From DAOMNN01 sp035443825 (GTDB lineage: Bacteria; Pseudomonadota; Gammaproteobacteria; Burkholderiales; Rhodocyclaceae): DNA of 44,509 nucleotides. The notes under the pieces are model-generated. The model saw only the letters and a program-made list of their open reading frames with translations. It made no database searches and was not told where the DNA came from. Where the stretch lies: positions 1 to 44,509 of the forward strand of contig DAOMNN010000024.1 in the NCBI GenBank assembly GCA_035443825.1. The letters are read 5' to 3'. A program made the translations under genes and the position numbers. Positions 1-8,906 of this stretch are shown here, one piece after another (the first letter of the stretch is position 1; every line of letters begins with the position of its first letter).

Positions 1-64
1 GAGAATGGAAGCGCCAGATTCTAGCCCGGATGTTTCGTGAATGCGCGTGATGATCGCGCAGGAA

Positions 65-145
65 TTTGTTTCGTAGGGGAATTCCGAGAGGGAGCGGCGT
101 AGTGGTTCGTACGCCCGACTGAGCGCGATTTCCCTACGGAACAAA
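65..145. repeat. Nested inverted repeat in gene-free left edge
   Basis: Bases 1-184 hold no gene I can recognise. Bases 65-81 (TTTGTTTCGTAGGGGAA) are nearly the reverse complement of 130-145, with one mismatch and one extra G. Inside lies a second inverted repeat, GGCGTA (97-102) with TACGCC (111-116), so the strand could fold into a long imperfect hairpin. A small hairpin, TGCGCG/CGCGCA, is at 42-60. There is no T-run that would make a standard terminator. It could be a structured RNA end, a small repeat element or a regulator site; I cannot tell which. Confidence 0.45.
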
Positions 146-184
146 GACCAAGCGAGGGCGCGTGCAATGCATGAAATATCCGGG

Positions 185-1270
185 CTAGCAGTCCTGCCCG
201 ATACCATGCCGGCCGAGCGCCCAATCGACATGTTCGCGCACGAGTGCCGACGGGTGCGAACGGCGAGCCCGCAGCGCCGCAATCACTTCAGCGGTTCCGG
301 GAGCATTGCCCAGGCCCACGGCAAGATTGCGCAACCAGCGCTCGTACCCGATCCGGTAGATCGGGCTGCCCGCCATCCGGGTTGTGAAATCACTCTCCGA
401 CCAAGCGAACAGGTCAGCCAGGTTGCTGGCGTCGAGTTCGTGCCGCGGGGCGAAATCCGGCTCGGCGGTCAGCCGTGCAAACCGGTTCCACGGGCATGCG
501 AGCTGGCAGTCGTCACAACCATAGATCCGGTTGCCGACGAGCGGACGCAGGGGCTCCGGTATTGCACCCTTCAATTCTATGGTCAGATACGAAATGCACA
601 GCCGGGCGTCGACCCGGTAGGGGGCTACGATCGCCCCCGTCGGACAGGCATCGATGCAGGCCCTGCAACTGCCGCAATGCTCCGCAACGGGAGCATCGAG
701 CGGGAGGGGGAGATCGGTGAATATCTCGCCCAGGAAGAAATACGAGCCTGCGGCACGGTCGATCAGCAGCGAGTGTTTTCCACGCCAGCCGGTTCCGGCA
801 CGACGCGCCAGCTCGACCTCGAGTACCGGGGCGGAATCGACGAAGACTCGATATGCGTGCGGTGTCGCCGCGGTGATGCGGTCTGCAAGTCTTTGCAGGC
901 GGTTGCGCATCGACTTGTGATAGTCGCGCCCAAGCGCATACCGGGATATGTAAGCCTTGTGCCCATCCGCGAGGGTCTCGAGCGCATCCACCGCTCGCGG
1001 CCAGTAGTTCATTCGCACGCTGATCACCCGCAAGGTGCCCGGCAGGAGTTCCGCGGGCCGTGCCCGCTTCATGCCGTGGCGCGCCATATAATCCATCTCG
1101 CCATGGAATCCGCGCTCGATCCATTGTGCAAGCCCTGCTTCGGCGTCGGCGAGGTCCACCCCCGTCACCGCGACGGCATCGAAACCGAGCTCCCTGCCCC
1201 ACGCACGGATCCGTTGTGCCAGGACGGCAAATGATTCAACACAGGAGTCGACATGATCGAGATTGTCCAT
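185..1270 (-). CDS. queG: Epoxyqueuosine reductase QueG
   Basis: QueG carries out the last step of queuosine synthesis, reducing epoxyqueuosine to queuosine in the tRNA wobble position, using cobalamin and two [4Fe-4S] clusters in the cytoplasm. The 361-residue protein has the ferredoxin-type cluster cysteines C199, C202, C205 and C209, then C225 and a second set C252, C255 and C259 (CDDCQLACPW). The conserved VDSAPVLE segment with D145 is present. Length fits the family. The ATG at 1270 is the only usable start in the frame because no GTG or TTG follows before the conserved region. It overlaps the divergent tsaE start by 18 bp, so no separate intergenic promoter region exists. Identification is secure. 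Confidence 0.96.
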   Translation of the reverse strand: MDNLDHVDSCVESFAVLAQRIRAWGRELGFDAVAVTGVDLADAEAGLAQWIERGFHGEMDYMARHGMKRARPAELLPGTLRVISVRMNYWPRAVDALETLADGHKAYISRYALGRDYHKSMRNRLQRLADRITAATPHAYRVFVDSAPVLEVELARRAGTGWRGKHSLLIDRAAGSYFFLGEIFTDLPLPLDAPVAEHCGSCRACIDACPTGAIVAPYRVDARLCISYLTIELKGAIPEPLRPLVGNRIYGCDDCQLACPWNRFARLTAEPDFAPRHELDASNLADLFAWSESDFTTRMAGSPIYRIGYERWLRNLAVGLGNAPGTAEVIAALRARRSHPSALVREHVDWALGRHGIGQDC

Positions 1271-1768
1271 TCAGCAGATGATAGCGGGCACAGCCTCGCG
1301 GCGCATCTTGCGGACGAAACCGACACCGAAGCGATCGGTGCCGCGCTCGCACCGGCGCTTCAGCCAGGCCTGGTGATCTACCTCGAGGGAGACCTCGGTG
1401 CGGGCAAGACCACACTGGTGCGGGGACTGTTGCGAGCACTCGGTCACACCGGAAAAGTAAAAAGTCCGACGTACACCTTGATTGAACCTTATGTAGTTTC
1501 TAGATTACACTTATATCACTTTGATTTTTATCGCTTCGCTTTTCCTGAGGAATACCTCGAGGCCGGACTGGACGAATACTTCTCGGGCGATGGTGTCTGC
1601 ATCGTCGAATGGCCTGCCAAGGCAAGCCCGTTCCTGGCACCGCCCGACGTGAGAGCAAGTCTGCAGGTGGACGGATCTGGCCGCCTGCTGGAGGTATCCG
1701 CATTGACGGAGGCTGGACGATCATGCACAAGAACAATGACATCGAAGCTGAAGCGCCAGAACCGGTAG
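1253..1768 (+). CDS. tsaE: tRNA threonylcarbamoyladenosine synthesis ATPase TsaE
   Basis: TsaE is the small P-loop ATPase that works with TsaB and TsaD to place threonylcarbamoyl on A37 of ANN-decoding tRNAs. The 171-residue product has a Walker A loop GDLGAGKTT (K52) and the conserved family segment SPTYTLIEPY followed by HLYHFDFYR. AGGAG at 1243-1247 sits 5 bases before the ATG. The 3' end overlaps the amiC start by 46 bp (1723-1768), implying coupled translation. Codons at about 1478-1555 are unusually AT-rich (TTA, AGA, TCT, GTA, TTT in a high-GC gene), see the promoter entry. The C-terminal tail is somewhat longer than usual for the family. Confidence 0.95.
   Translation: MIEIVHSADDSGHSLAAHLADETDTEAIGAALAPALQPGLVIYLEGDLGAGKTTLVRGLLRALGHTGKVKSPTYTLIEPYVVSRLHLYHFDFYRFAFPEEYLEAGLDEYFSGDGVCIVEWPAKASPFLAPPDVRASLQVDGSGRLLEVSALTEAGRSCTRTMTSKLKRQNR
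1478..1506 (+). promoter_or_regulatory. Candidate internal promoter in tsaE, ahead of amiC
   Basis: Within an AT-rich patch of tsaE, TTGATT (1478-1483) and TAGATT (1501-1506) are spaced by exactly 17 bases, each matching 4 of 6 consensus sigma-70 positions. It would transcribe amiC from about 217 bp upstream of its start. The patch encodes a conserved protein segment, so the composition may have another cause. Confidence 0.35.
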
Positions 1769-3060
1769 GTTTTCCCGCCGGATTGAGCCGCCGCGCGCTG
1801 CTCAGGTTCGCCGGCGCATCCCTCGCGTTGCTCGTCAGTCCGGTCGGGTTCGCCTCGGCCACCAGCCTGGTCGCGGTAAGGGTGTGGCCCGCCACGGATT
1901 ACACCCGGATCACCCTCGAAAGCTCAAGCGAGATCAGGTTCAGTCACATGACGCTCAAGGATCCCGAACGCCTTGTCGTCGACCTGGAGGGAGTGGAACT
2001 CAATAGCGTGCTTCAGTCGCTGCCCTCACGCGTACTCGAATCCGACCCCGTGATCAGCCTGATTCGCGCCGCTCGCAATCGCCCGGGCGTGATCCGGGTG
2101 GTCGTCGAACTCAAGAGCGAGATCAATCCGCAAGTCTTCACCCTGAAGCCGATCGCCAGCTACGGGCACCGGCTGGTAGTCGATCTCTATCCAAGCGAAC
2201 CGCTCGATCCGCTGCTCGCCCTGATCAGAAAATCCTCGCCGATGGAGGCGGCCGCAGGTGACGACGGTACCGCTCCGGCGGCATCCCGTGAAGACGCGAC
2301 CCGAACGGTGCGACGCAATCAGCCGGCGGCACCCGACGCGGCCCGTCTCATGACCGTGGTGCTCGATCCCGGCCATGGCGGCGAGGATCCGGGTGCAATC
2401 GGCCGCCGTGGCTCCCATGAGAAGAACGTGACCCTCTCGATCGCGCGCCGACTCAAGCGCAAGATCGATGCGGAACCGAACATGCGCGCCGTCATGACCC
2501 GCAATGGCGACTACTTCGTGCCGCTTCAGCACCGCGTAGCCATGGCTCGCAAGGTGCAGGCCGACCTGTTCGTGTCGATCCACGCCGATGCTTTCGTGCG
2601 TCCCGAGGCACGCGGCAGTTCCGTATACGTGCTCTCCGAGCGCGGGGCGACCAGTTCGGCTGCCCGCTGGCTCGCTCAACGCGAGAACGAGGCAGATCTG
2701 ATCGGCGGCGTGAATCTCGCCAGGCAGGAAGGTCATCTCGCGCGTACACTGCTGGATCTGTCCCAGACCGCGACGATAAACGACAGTCTCAAGCTTGGTG
2801 CCGCAGTGTTGAACGAGTTGGGTGGGGTCAATCATCTCCACAAACCCCAGGTGGAACAGGCCGGTTTCGCCGTCCTGAGGGCACCGGACGTTCCTTCGAT
2901 CCTCGTTGAAACCGCGTTCATCAGCAACCCCGACGAGGAACGGCGCCTGAACGACAATGCCTACCAGGACAAGATGGCGGAAGCCATCATGCGTGGCCTG
3001 CGGCGCTATTTCGATGCGAACCCGCCAATCAACCGGACGACGGTCGCGCGCCTCGGCTGA
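1723..3060 (+). CDS. amiC: Tat-exported N-acetylmuramoyl-L-alanine amidase (AmiC type)
   Basis: This enzyme cleaves the amide bond between MurNAc and L-alanine in periplasmic peptidoglycan to split daughter cells. The 446-residue product starts at ATG 1723, preceded by GGAGG at 1708-1712. It has a twin-arginine signal SRRALLRF (residues 22-29), as in AmiA and AmiC of enterobacteria. An AMIN domain (about 50-170) for septal targeting follows, then an Amidase_3 catalytic domain with the zinc-site segments LDPGHGGEDPGA and FVSIHADAF and a late VETAFISN segment. It overlaps tsaE. In many proteobacteria mutL follows; here ribF does, so the usual tsaE-amiC-mutL order is broken. No LysM domain is seen. 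AmiC or AmiA naming is by domain type. Confidence 0.9.
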   Translation: MHKNNDIEAEAPEPVGFPAGLSRRALLRFAGASLALLVSPVGFASATSLVAVRVWPATDYTRITLESSSEIRFSHMTLKDPERLVVDLEGVELNSVLQSLPSRVLESDPVISLIRAARNRPGVIRVVVELKSEINPQVFTLKPIASYGHRLVVDLYPSEPLDPLLALIRKSSPMEAAAGDDGTAPAASREDATRTVRRNQPAAPDAARLMTVVLDPGHGGEDPGAIGRRGSHEKNVTLSIARRLKRKIDAEPNMRAVMTRNGDYFVPLQHRVAMARKVQADLFVSIHADAFVRPEARGSSVYVLSERGATSSAARWLAQRENEADLIGGVNLARQEGHLARTLLDLSQTATINDSLKLGAAVLNELGGVNHLHKPQVEQAGFAVLRAPDVPSILVETAFISNPDEERRLNDNAYQDKMAEAIMRGLRRYFDANPPINRTTVARLG

Positions 3061-3079
3061 TCGCACACTTGCCGGGTTC

Positions 3080-3100
3080 CCGGTATACTTACCGGTTTTT
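3080..3100 (+). terminator. Possible terminator between amiC and ribF
   Basis: CCGGTA (3080-3085), a TACT loop and TACCGG (3090-3095) form a 6-bp hairpin followed by five T (3096-3100). The same bases contain TATACT (3084-3089), which could be a -10 element for ribF, although no good -35 lies 16-18 bases upstream. Weak terminator or promoter; the two readings compete. Confidence 0.4.
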
Positions 3101-3131
3101 GCCTCCGGCGAATTTTCGATTTCAGGCGGTC

Positions 3132-4070
3132 ATGCAGGTACTTCGAGGCATACCCGAGCGTGCTCGGGAGCCATCGGTGCTCACCATCGGGAATTTCGAT
3201 GGGGTGCACCTCGGCCACCAGGCACTGCTCAAGCGACTCGTGGACACGGCGAAGGCGCGTGGCGTTGACGCAACCGTCCTCACGTTCGAGCCGCACCCGC
3301 GCGAGTATTTTTCGCCCACCGACGCTCCCGCACGACTCGCCTCCCTGCGCGAGAAACTGCTGCTGCTCGCCGCCAATGGCGTGGAGCGTGTGCACGTATG
3401 TCGGTTTGACGCACGCTTCGCCGCGGTTCCGGCCGAGCGCTTCATCGACGACATCCTCGTGCGCGGTCTGGACATTCGCCACATCATCATCGGCGACGAT
3501 TTTCGCTTTGGGACCAGACGCCTGGGAGACTTCGGACTGCTGCAGGAAGCAGGCCGGAAGCATGCATTCGAAGTAGAGGCGATGCATACCCTTGAACTGG
3601 GAAACGAGCGCATCTCGAGCTCGGCCGTGCGCAATGCGCTGCAAGCCGGGAACATGCCTCTCGCCGCACGACTGCTTGGACGCCCCTACAGCATCGCCGG
3701 ACGCGTCATCACGGGCGACCGACTCGGCCGCACACTTGGCTACCCGACGGCCAACATTCAGATGAAGCACCGCAAGCCGCCGCTTGCAGGCGTTTATGCG
3801 GTGAGTGTCGAAGGGCTCGCATCACGGCACATTGCCGGCGTCGCCAACGTGGGTGTGCGCCCGACGGTCAACAGCAATACACGTCCCAGTCTGGAGGTTC
3901 ACCTCCTGGACTGGAATCAGGAGTGCTATGGAGCCCACTTGCGGGTGCACTTTCTCGACAAGCAACGGGACGAGGCGAAGTTCGACTCGGTCGACGCCCT
4001 GTCCGCGCAGATTGCAAGGGATGCGGCACAGGCGCGCGCCTGGTTCTCGCGCAATCCGATACCAGAATGA
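3132..4070 (+). CDS. ribF: Bifunctional riboflavin kinase / FAD synthetase RibF
   Basis: RibF phosphorylates riboflavin to FMN and adenylates FMN to FAD. The 312-residue protein begins MQVLRGIPERA; an in-frame ATG 63 bases upstream lacks homologous residues, so I chose 3132. The N-terminal nucleotidyltransferase domain shows TIGNFDGVHLGHQ with its HxGH-like signature (about 20-32) and a later ISSSAVR. The C-terminal flavokinase domain shows GDRLGRTLGYPTANI and a late LEVHLLDW. It opens a co-directional block with ileS, lspA, fkpB and ispH, the usual proteobacterial order. The two flavoenzymes in this window would use its FAD, but the link is only metabolic. Confidence 0.95.
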   Translation: MQVLRGIPERAREPSVLTIGNFDGVHLGHQALLKRLVDTAKARGVDATVLTFEPHPREYFSPTDAPARLASLREKLLLLAANGVERVHVCRFDARFAAVPAERFIDDILVRGLDIRHIIIGDDFRFGTRRLGDFGLLQEAGRKHAFEVEAMHTLELGNERISSSAVRNALQAGNMPLAARLLGRPYSIAGRVITGDRLGRTLGYPTANIQMKHRKPPLAGVYAVSVEGLASRHIAGVANVGVRPTVNSNTRPSLEVHLLDWNQECYGAHLRVHFLDKQRDEAKFDSVDALSAQIARDAAQARAWFSRNPIPE

Positions 4071-4088
4071 GGTCGCAAGGATACGAAC

Positions 4089-6908
4089 ATGGCTGACTAC
4101 CGAAAGACGCTGAACCTGCCGGACACGCCGTTTCCGATGCGAGGCAACCTGGCAAAGCGCGAACCCGACTGGGTCGCCGACTGGCAGCAGCGTCAACTCT
4201 ACAAGAAGATGCGCAAAGTGGCCGCCGGCCGCCCGAAATTCGTTCTTCACGACGGACCGCCGTACGCCAACGGCGACATCCATATCGGCCATGCGGTCAA
4301 CAAGATCCTCAAGGACATCATCGTCCGCTCGAAGACGCTCGCCGGATTCGATGCCCCTTACGTGCCGGGCTGGGACTGCCACGGCCTGCCGATCGAGCAC
4401 CAGATCGAGAAGCAGCACGGAAAGCATCTTCCGCCCGATCGGGCGCGGGAGCTGTGCCGCGAGTATGCGGAGGAGCAGATCGATCGCCAGAGACACGATT
4501 TCATCCGCCTTGGAGTCCTCGGCGACTGGGACAACCCATACCGCACCATGCATTTCTCCAACGAGGCGGACGAAATTCGCGCCCTCGGGGAGATGTATCG
4601 CAAGGGCTTTCTGTTCAAGGGGCTGAAACCGGTCAATTGGTGCTTCGACTGCGGCTCGGCCCTGGCCGAGGCGGAAGTCGAATACCAGGACAAGAAATCG
4701 CCGACGATCGATGTCGGGTTTCCGCTCGATGATGCCGACCGCGGCCGGTTGGCCTACGCTTTCGGACTCGACACGCTGCCCGATGCCACGGTTTTCGCGG
4801 TCATCTGGACGACCACCCCATGGACGATTCCTTCCAACCAGGCACTCAACGTCCATCCGGAGTTCGTCTATGAACTCGTCGAGACGCCACGGGGGCTCCT
4901 GGTACTGGCTGCCGAACTGCGCCAGGCGGCCCTCGAACGTTATGCGCTCGAAGGCCGCGTGCTGGGCGCAACCCAGGGCATCGCACTCGATCGGATCAAC
5001 TTCCGCCACCCCTTCCATGACCGCCACTCGCCGGTGATGCTGGGAGAATACGTGGGCACCGACGCGGGTACCGGCATCGTCCACAGCGCACCCGCGTACG
5101 GCATGGACGACTTCATTTCGTGCACCCGCTACGGCATGCGCAACGAGGAAATACTCACTCCGGTTCAGGGCGACGGGACCTTCGCAGAAAGCCTGCCATT
5201 CTTCGGCGGCCTGAGTGTGTGGGACGCAAATCCGCGGATCATCGACAAGCTTGCCGAGGTCGGCGCCCTGTTCGCGTCCGGCACCATCGTCCACAGCTAC
5301 ATGCATTGCTGGCGCCACAAGACGCCGGTGATCTACCGTGCCACCACACAGTGGTTCGTCGGCATGGATCGGCTGGCGGGACGCGAAACTGTCGAACCGG
5401 GCGCGCCGACCCTGCGCGAACTTGCGCTCAAGGCGGTCGAGGACACGCGCTTCTACCCCGCCTGGGGCAAGGCGCGTCTGCACGCGATGATCGCCAATCG
5501 CCCGGACTGGTGCGTATCGCGCCAGCGCAATTGGGGCGTGCCGATCCCGCTCTTTCTGCACAAGGAAACCGGCGAGCCGCACCCCCGGACGCTCGAACTC
5601 CTCGAGCAAGTGGCGCAGCGCGTGGAGCGTGAAGGCATCGACGCCTGGTTCAGGCTCGAGGCCGCCGAGATTCTCGGCAGCGATGCGGAACACTACGAAA
5701 AGATGCGCGACACCCTGGACGTGTGGTTCGATTCGGGCACGACCCACTGGACCGTCCTGCGCGGCTCCCATGCGAGCGAGAGCCGATGGCCGGCGGACCT
5801 CTATCTGGAGGGGTCGGACCAGCATCGGGGCTGGTTTCATTCCTCGCTCCTGACCGGCTGCGCCATCGATGGCCGCGCCCCCTATGAAGCGCTCCTGACG
5901 CATGGATTCGTCGTCGACGGCCACGGCAAGAAAATGTCCAAGTCCAAGGGCAACGTGGTCGCTCCGCAAGAAGTTTCCGGCCGCCTTGGCGCCGAGATCC
6001 TGCGTCTGTGGACCGCCGCGACCGACTACTCGGGCGAGCTCACGATCTCGAACGAGATTCTCGACCGGGTGGTGGAAGTGTACCGGCGGCTGCGCAATAC
6101 CCTGCGCTTCTTGCTCGCGAACACGGCCGATTTCGACTGCCGGGTACATGCAGTGCCGGTGGGCCAATGCCTGGACATCGACCGCTACGCCATTGCGCTG
6201 ACGCGCCGACTGCAGCAGCAGTTGTCGGGAGACTACGAGCGCTTCGAGTTCCACAAGGTGGTTCAGGGCCTGCAGAATTTCGCCTCCGAGGACCTCGGCG
6301 CCTTCTACCTGGATATCCTCAAGGACCGGCTCTACACGACCGCAGCGGATTCGCTCGCACGCCGTTCGGCCCAGACTGCCCTGTGGCACATCACGCAGGC
6401 CATCACGCGACTGATGGCGCCGATTCTCAGCTTCACCGCCGAGGAGATCTGGCAGGTCACCCAAAGCGATCCCGACGACAGTGTGATGCTCCACACATGG
6501 CATGAGTTGCCCGTCGTCGCCGGAGAGGAGGACCTGTGCAAACGCTGGTCCCTGATCCGCGAGTCCCGCGCCGCGGTGCAGAAGGTGCTCGAGGACCTGC
6601 GCAGCGCCGGCAGCATCGGCTCGTCACTCCAGGCCGAGATCACGATCAGGGCCAGTGAAGATCGGTTCACCGCTCTGGCCAGCCTCGACCAGGACCTGCG
6701 CTTCGTCATGATCACCTCACGTGCAGAACTGGTGCGCGTCGGCGGAGAATCCGAGGAAGGCATCGATGCAGCACCGAGTTCGCACGGCAAGTGCGAACGC
6801 TGCTGGCACTATCGCGAGGACGTCGGCTCGATTGCGGAGCACCCGACATTGTGTGTCCGCTGCCACGACAATCTTCATGGCCACGGCGAGTCCCGGCGCC
6901 ATGCATAG
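4089..6908 (+). CDS. ileS: Isoleucyl-tRNA synthetase
   Basis: A class I aminoacyl-tRNA synthetase that charges tRNA-Ile. The 939-residue protein carries the HIGH motif (residues 65-68), the editing domain in the middle with TTPWTIPSN and GTGIVHSAPAYG, the KMSKS loop (615-619) and a C-terminal zinc finger with C902, C905, C922 and C925. Length matches the bacterial type with the C-terminal zinc domain, the mupirocin-sensitive class by family knowledge. AAGGA about 8 bases before ATG 4089 serves as ribosome binding site. It follows ribF by 18 bp and precedes lspA by 51 bp. A very long antisense frame opposite this gene is a composition artefact. Confidence 0.98.
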   Translation: MADYRKTLNLPDTPFPMRGNLAKREPDWVADWQQRQLYKKMRKVAAGRPKFVLHDGPPYANGDIHIGHAVNKILKDIIVRSKTLAGFDAPYVPGWDCHGLPIEHQIEKQHGKHLPPDRARELCREYAEEQIDRQRHDFIRLGVLGDWDNPYRTMHFSNEADEIRALGEMYRKGFLFKGLKPVNWCFDCGSALAEAEVEYQDKKSPTIDVGFPLDDADRGRLAYAFGLDTLPDATVFAVIWTTTPWTIPSNQALNVHPEFVYELVETPRGLLVLAAELRQAALERYALEGRVLGATQGIALDRINFRHPFHDRHSPVMLGEYVGTDAGTGIVHSAPAYGMDDFISCTRYGMRNEEILTPVQGDGTFAESLPFFGGLSVWDANPRIIDKLAEVGALFASGTIVHSYMHCWRHKTPVIYRATTQWFVGMDRLAGRETVEPGAPTLRELALKAVEDTRFYPAWGKARLHAMIANRPDWCVSRQRNWGVPIPLFLHKETGEPHPRTLELLEQVAQRVEREGIDAWFRLEAAEILGSDAEHYEKMRDTLDVWFDSGTTHWTVLRGSHASESRWPADLYLEGSDQHRGWFHSSLLTGCAIDGRAPYEALLTHGFVVDGHGKKMSKSKGNVVAPQEVSGRLGAEILRLWTAATDYSGELTISNEILDRVVEVYRRLRNTLRFLLANTADFDCRVHAVPVGQCLDIDRYAIALTRRLQQQLSGDYERFEFHKVVQGLQNFASEDLGAFYLDILKDRLYTTAADSLARRSAQTALWHITQAITRLMAPILSFTAEEIWQVTQSDPDDSVMLHTWHELPVVAGEEDLCKRWSLIRESRAAVQKVLEDLRSAGSIGSSLQAEITIRASEDRFTALASLDQDLRFVMITSRAELVRVGGESEEGIDAAPSSHGKCERCWHYREDVGSIAEHPTLCVRCHDNLHGHGESRRHA

Positions 6909-6959
6909 TGGCAGCGCCTGGCTGCGGTTCGGTCGGAATGGCATCCGCGGGGTACGTCC

Positions 6960-7454
6960 ATGAACCCGAGGCTTGCGGGCTGGCTCACGCTCTCGGCCCT
7001 CGTCGTCGCCCTGGACCAAGCCAGCAAATGGATCGTTCTGGCCACGATGAGCCTTGGCGAGGCAATTCGGGTCACCGATTTCTTCCAGCTGGTCCTGTTG
7101 TTCAACCCCGGCGCGGCGTTCAGTTTCCTCGCCCATCAACCGGGATGGCAGCGCTGGTTCTTCATCGTTCTGGCGATACTGATCTGCGGATGGCTGGTCC
7201 ATATGCTGCGCCAGCATGCGCATGAGCGCGCCCTGCCCCTGTCCTTCAGCCTCATCATCGGCGGCGCGATTGGCAACGTCATCGATCGGCTCGTCCATGG
7301 CGCGGTGGTCGACTTCCTGTATTTCCACATCGGTCGGTACGGCTGGCCGGCATTCAACGTCGCCGACTCGGCAATCTCGCTCGGGGTCGCGTTGATGCTC
7401 TGGTGCCATTTTCGCCCCGCACCCAAGAATTCCACTCCGGAGAACCCATCGTGA
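6960..7454 (+). CDS. lspA: Prolipoprotein signal peptidase (signal peptidase II)
   Basis: LspA is the inner-membrane aspartyl protease that cuts the signal peptide from diacylglyceryl-modified prolipoproteins. The 164-residue product has four hydrophobic segments. Its family motifs are FNPGAAFSFL, then NVIDRLVHGAVVDF (with one catalytic Asp) and FNVADSAI (with the second). It is co-directional with ileS. Its stop overlaps the fkpB GTG start by four bases (GTGA, 7451-7454), which indicates translational coupling. Confidence 0.96.
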   Translation: MNPRLAGWLTLSALVVALDQASKWIVLATMSLGEAIRVTDFFQLVLLFNPGAAFSFLAHQPGWQRWFFIVLAILICGWLVHMLRQHAHERALPLSFSLIIGGAIGNVIDRLVHGAVVDFLYFHIGRYGWPAFNVADSAISLGVALMLWCHFRPAPKNSTPENPS

Positions 7455-7879
7455 CTCAAATCGTCCAACCCGACAGTCTGGTGACGCTGCACTATCGGAT
7501 CGCGCTCGAGAACGGACAGCCGCTCATCAGCACCTTCGAGGGCACACCGGCGACACTGCAACTCGGCAACGGTGAGCTGCTGCCCAATCTGGAGCGCCTC
7601 CTCGCGGGTCTGGAAAGCGGCACGCGCCGGCAGTTCACGCTGGCGCCGGAAGACGCGTTCGGGCCCCACAAGCCTGACCTGATGGAGCGCGTGCGCCGCG
7701 AACACATGCCGGACGAGCAGATCGAAGCACTGAGCATCATGGAGTTCACCGCCCCGGACGGCTCACGTTACTCGGGCCTGGTCCGGGAAATCGACGAGGC
7801 TTCGGCGCTGATCGACTTCAACCACCCGCTTGCGGGCAAGACCATCGGCTTCGAGGTGGAAATCATCGGCATCATGTAG
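7451..7879 (+). CDS. fkpB: FKBP-type peptidyl-prolyl isomerase (SlpA/FkpB type)
   Basis: A small cytoplasmic FKBP-type prolyl isomerase with chaperone activity of the SlpA type, in which a chaperone domain is inserted in the flap. The 142-residue product starts at GTG 7451 rather than at an upstream ATG inside lspA, because GGAG (7439-7442) sits 8 bases before it and homology begins at TQIVQPDSLV. Recognisable parts are VTLHYRIALENG near the N-terminus, the LLPNLERLLAGLESG stretch and the closing FNHPLAGKTIGFEVEI. The order lspA-fkpB-ispH is typical of proteobacteria. Confidence 0.94.
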   Translation: MTQIVQPDSLVTLHYRIALENGQPLISTFEGTPATLQLGNGELLPNLERLLAGLESGTRRQFTLAPEDAFGPHKPDLMERVRREHMPDEQIEALSIMEFTAPDGSRYSGLVREIDEASALIDFNHPLAGKTIGFEVEIIGIM

Positions 7880-7913
7880 CCGATATCGCCCGCAGCAAGC
7901 GCGGAGAATGAAC

Positions 7914-8858
7914 ATGAACGACCACGAAGTACTGCTCGCCACACCACGCGGGTTCTGTGCCGGGGTGGAGCGCGCCATCGAGATCGTGGAACAGGCGCTC
8001 AAGCGCTTCGGCGCTCCGATCTACGTAAGGCACGAAGTGGTGCACAACAAGTTCGTCGTGGATGACTTGCGTGCCAAAGGCGCAATCTTCATCGAGGAGC
8101 TCGACGAGGTTCCGCCCGGGAGCACGGTGATATTCAGCGCACACGGCGTCTCGCAGTCGGTGAGATCGGAAGCCGAAGGGCGCGGCTTGCGCGTATTCGA
8201 CGCAACCTGCCCGCTGGTCACGAAGGTGCACAACGAAGTCTCGCGGATGCATCAGCAGGGACTCGAGATCGTCATGATCGGCCACAAGGGCCACCCCGAA
8301 GTCGAAGGGACGATGGGGCAACTCGACGGGGGCATCCACTTGGTCGAGTCCGCCGACGACGTCGCCGCCCTGGACATCACCGCACCCGACCGAGTCGCTT
8401 ATGTCACCCAGACGACGCTGTCGATGGACGACGCACAGAGTGTCATCGATGCGCTCAGGACTCGCTTCCCGTCGATCGTCGGGCCGAAGAAGAACGACAT
8501 CTGCTACGCGACGCAGAATCGCCAGGATGCGGTCAAGCTCATGACACCGCAGGTCGATGCAGTCCTGGTGGTCGGCTCGGTCAACAGCTCGAACTCGAAT
8601 CGCCTGCGCGAAGTTGCAGCCCTGCGCGGCGTGCCCGCGTGGCTCGTCGACAACGCCGATGCGATCGATCCGCAGTGGCTCGCCGGAAAACGCCGGGTCG
8701 GTGTGACGGCAGGTGCGTCGGCCCCCGAGATCCTGGTCCAGGAAGTGATCGAACGACTACGCGAGCTCGGCGCCGGATCGGTGCGGAATCTGGACGGCGT
8801 TCCCGAGCGCGTCACCTTTCCTCTGCCCAAGGAATTGCAGGGACCGGTCCGTACGTGA
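7914..8858 (+). CDS. ispH: 4-hydroxy-3-methylbut-2-enyl diphosphate reductase
   Basis: IspH makes the last step of the MEP isoprenoid pathway, reducing HMBPP to IPP and DMAPP at a [4Fe-4S] cluster. The 314-residue protein has the three cluster cysteines C15 (PRGFCAGV), C99 (DATCPLV) and C197 (ICYATQ), together with the conserved TQTTLS and SVNSSNSNRL segments. I chose ATG 7914 over ATG 7908 because GGAG at 7903-7906 is 7 bases from the former and only 1 from the latter. dxs and ispA of the same wider pathway lie 6 kb downstream. Last gene of the ribF block. Confidence 0.97.
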   Translation: MNDHEVLLATPRGFCAGVERAIEIVEQALKRFGAPIYVRHEVVHNKFVVDDLRAKGAIFIEELDEVPPGSTVIFSAHGVSQSVRSEAEGRGLRVFDATCPLVTKVHNEVSRMHQQGLEIVMIGHKGHPEVEGTMGQLDGGIHLVESADDVAALDITAPDRVAYVTQTTLSMDDAQSVIDALRTRFPSIVGPKKNDICYATQNRQDAVKLMTPQVDAVLVVGSVNSSNSNRLREVAALRGVPAWLVDNADAIDPQWLAGKRRVGVTAGASAPEILVQEVIERLRELGAGSVRNLDGVPERVTFPLPKELQGPVRT

Positions 8859-8906
8859 ATTGCCGCGCTCAGCTCGGCCTGGACCCAGAGTTCTCTGGCG
8901 AACCTC

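Noticed and set aside
3822..6503. 893-residue open frame on the minus strand
   Set aside because: It lies opposite the certain ileS gene, has no recognisable domain, and such antisense frames are expected in high-GC coding DNA.
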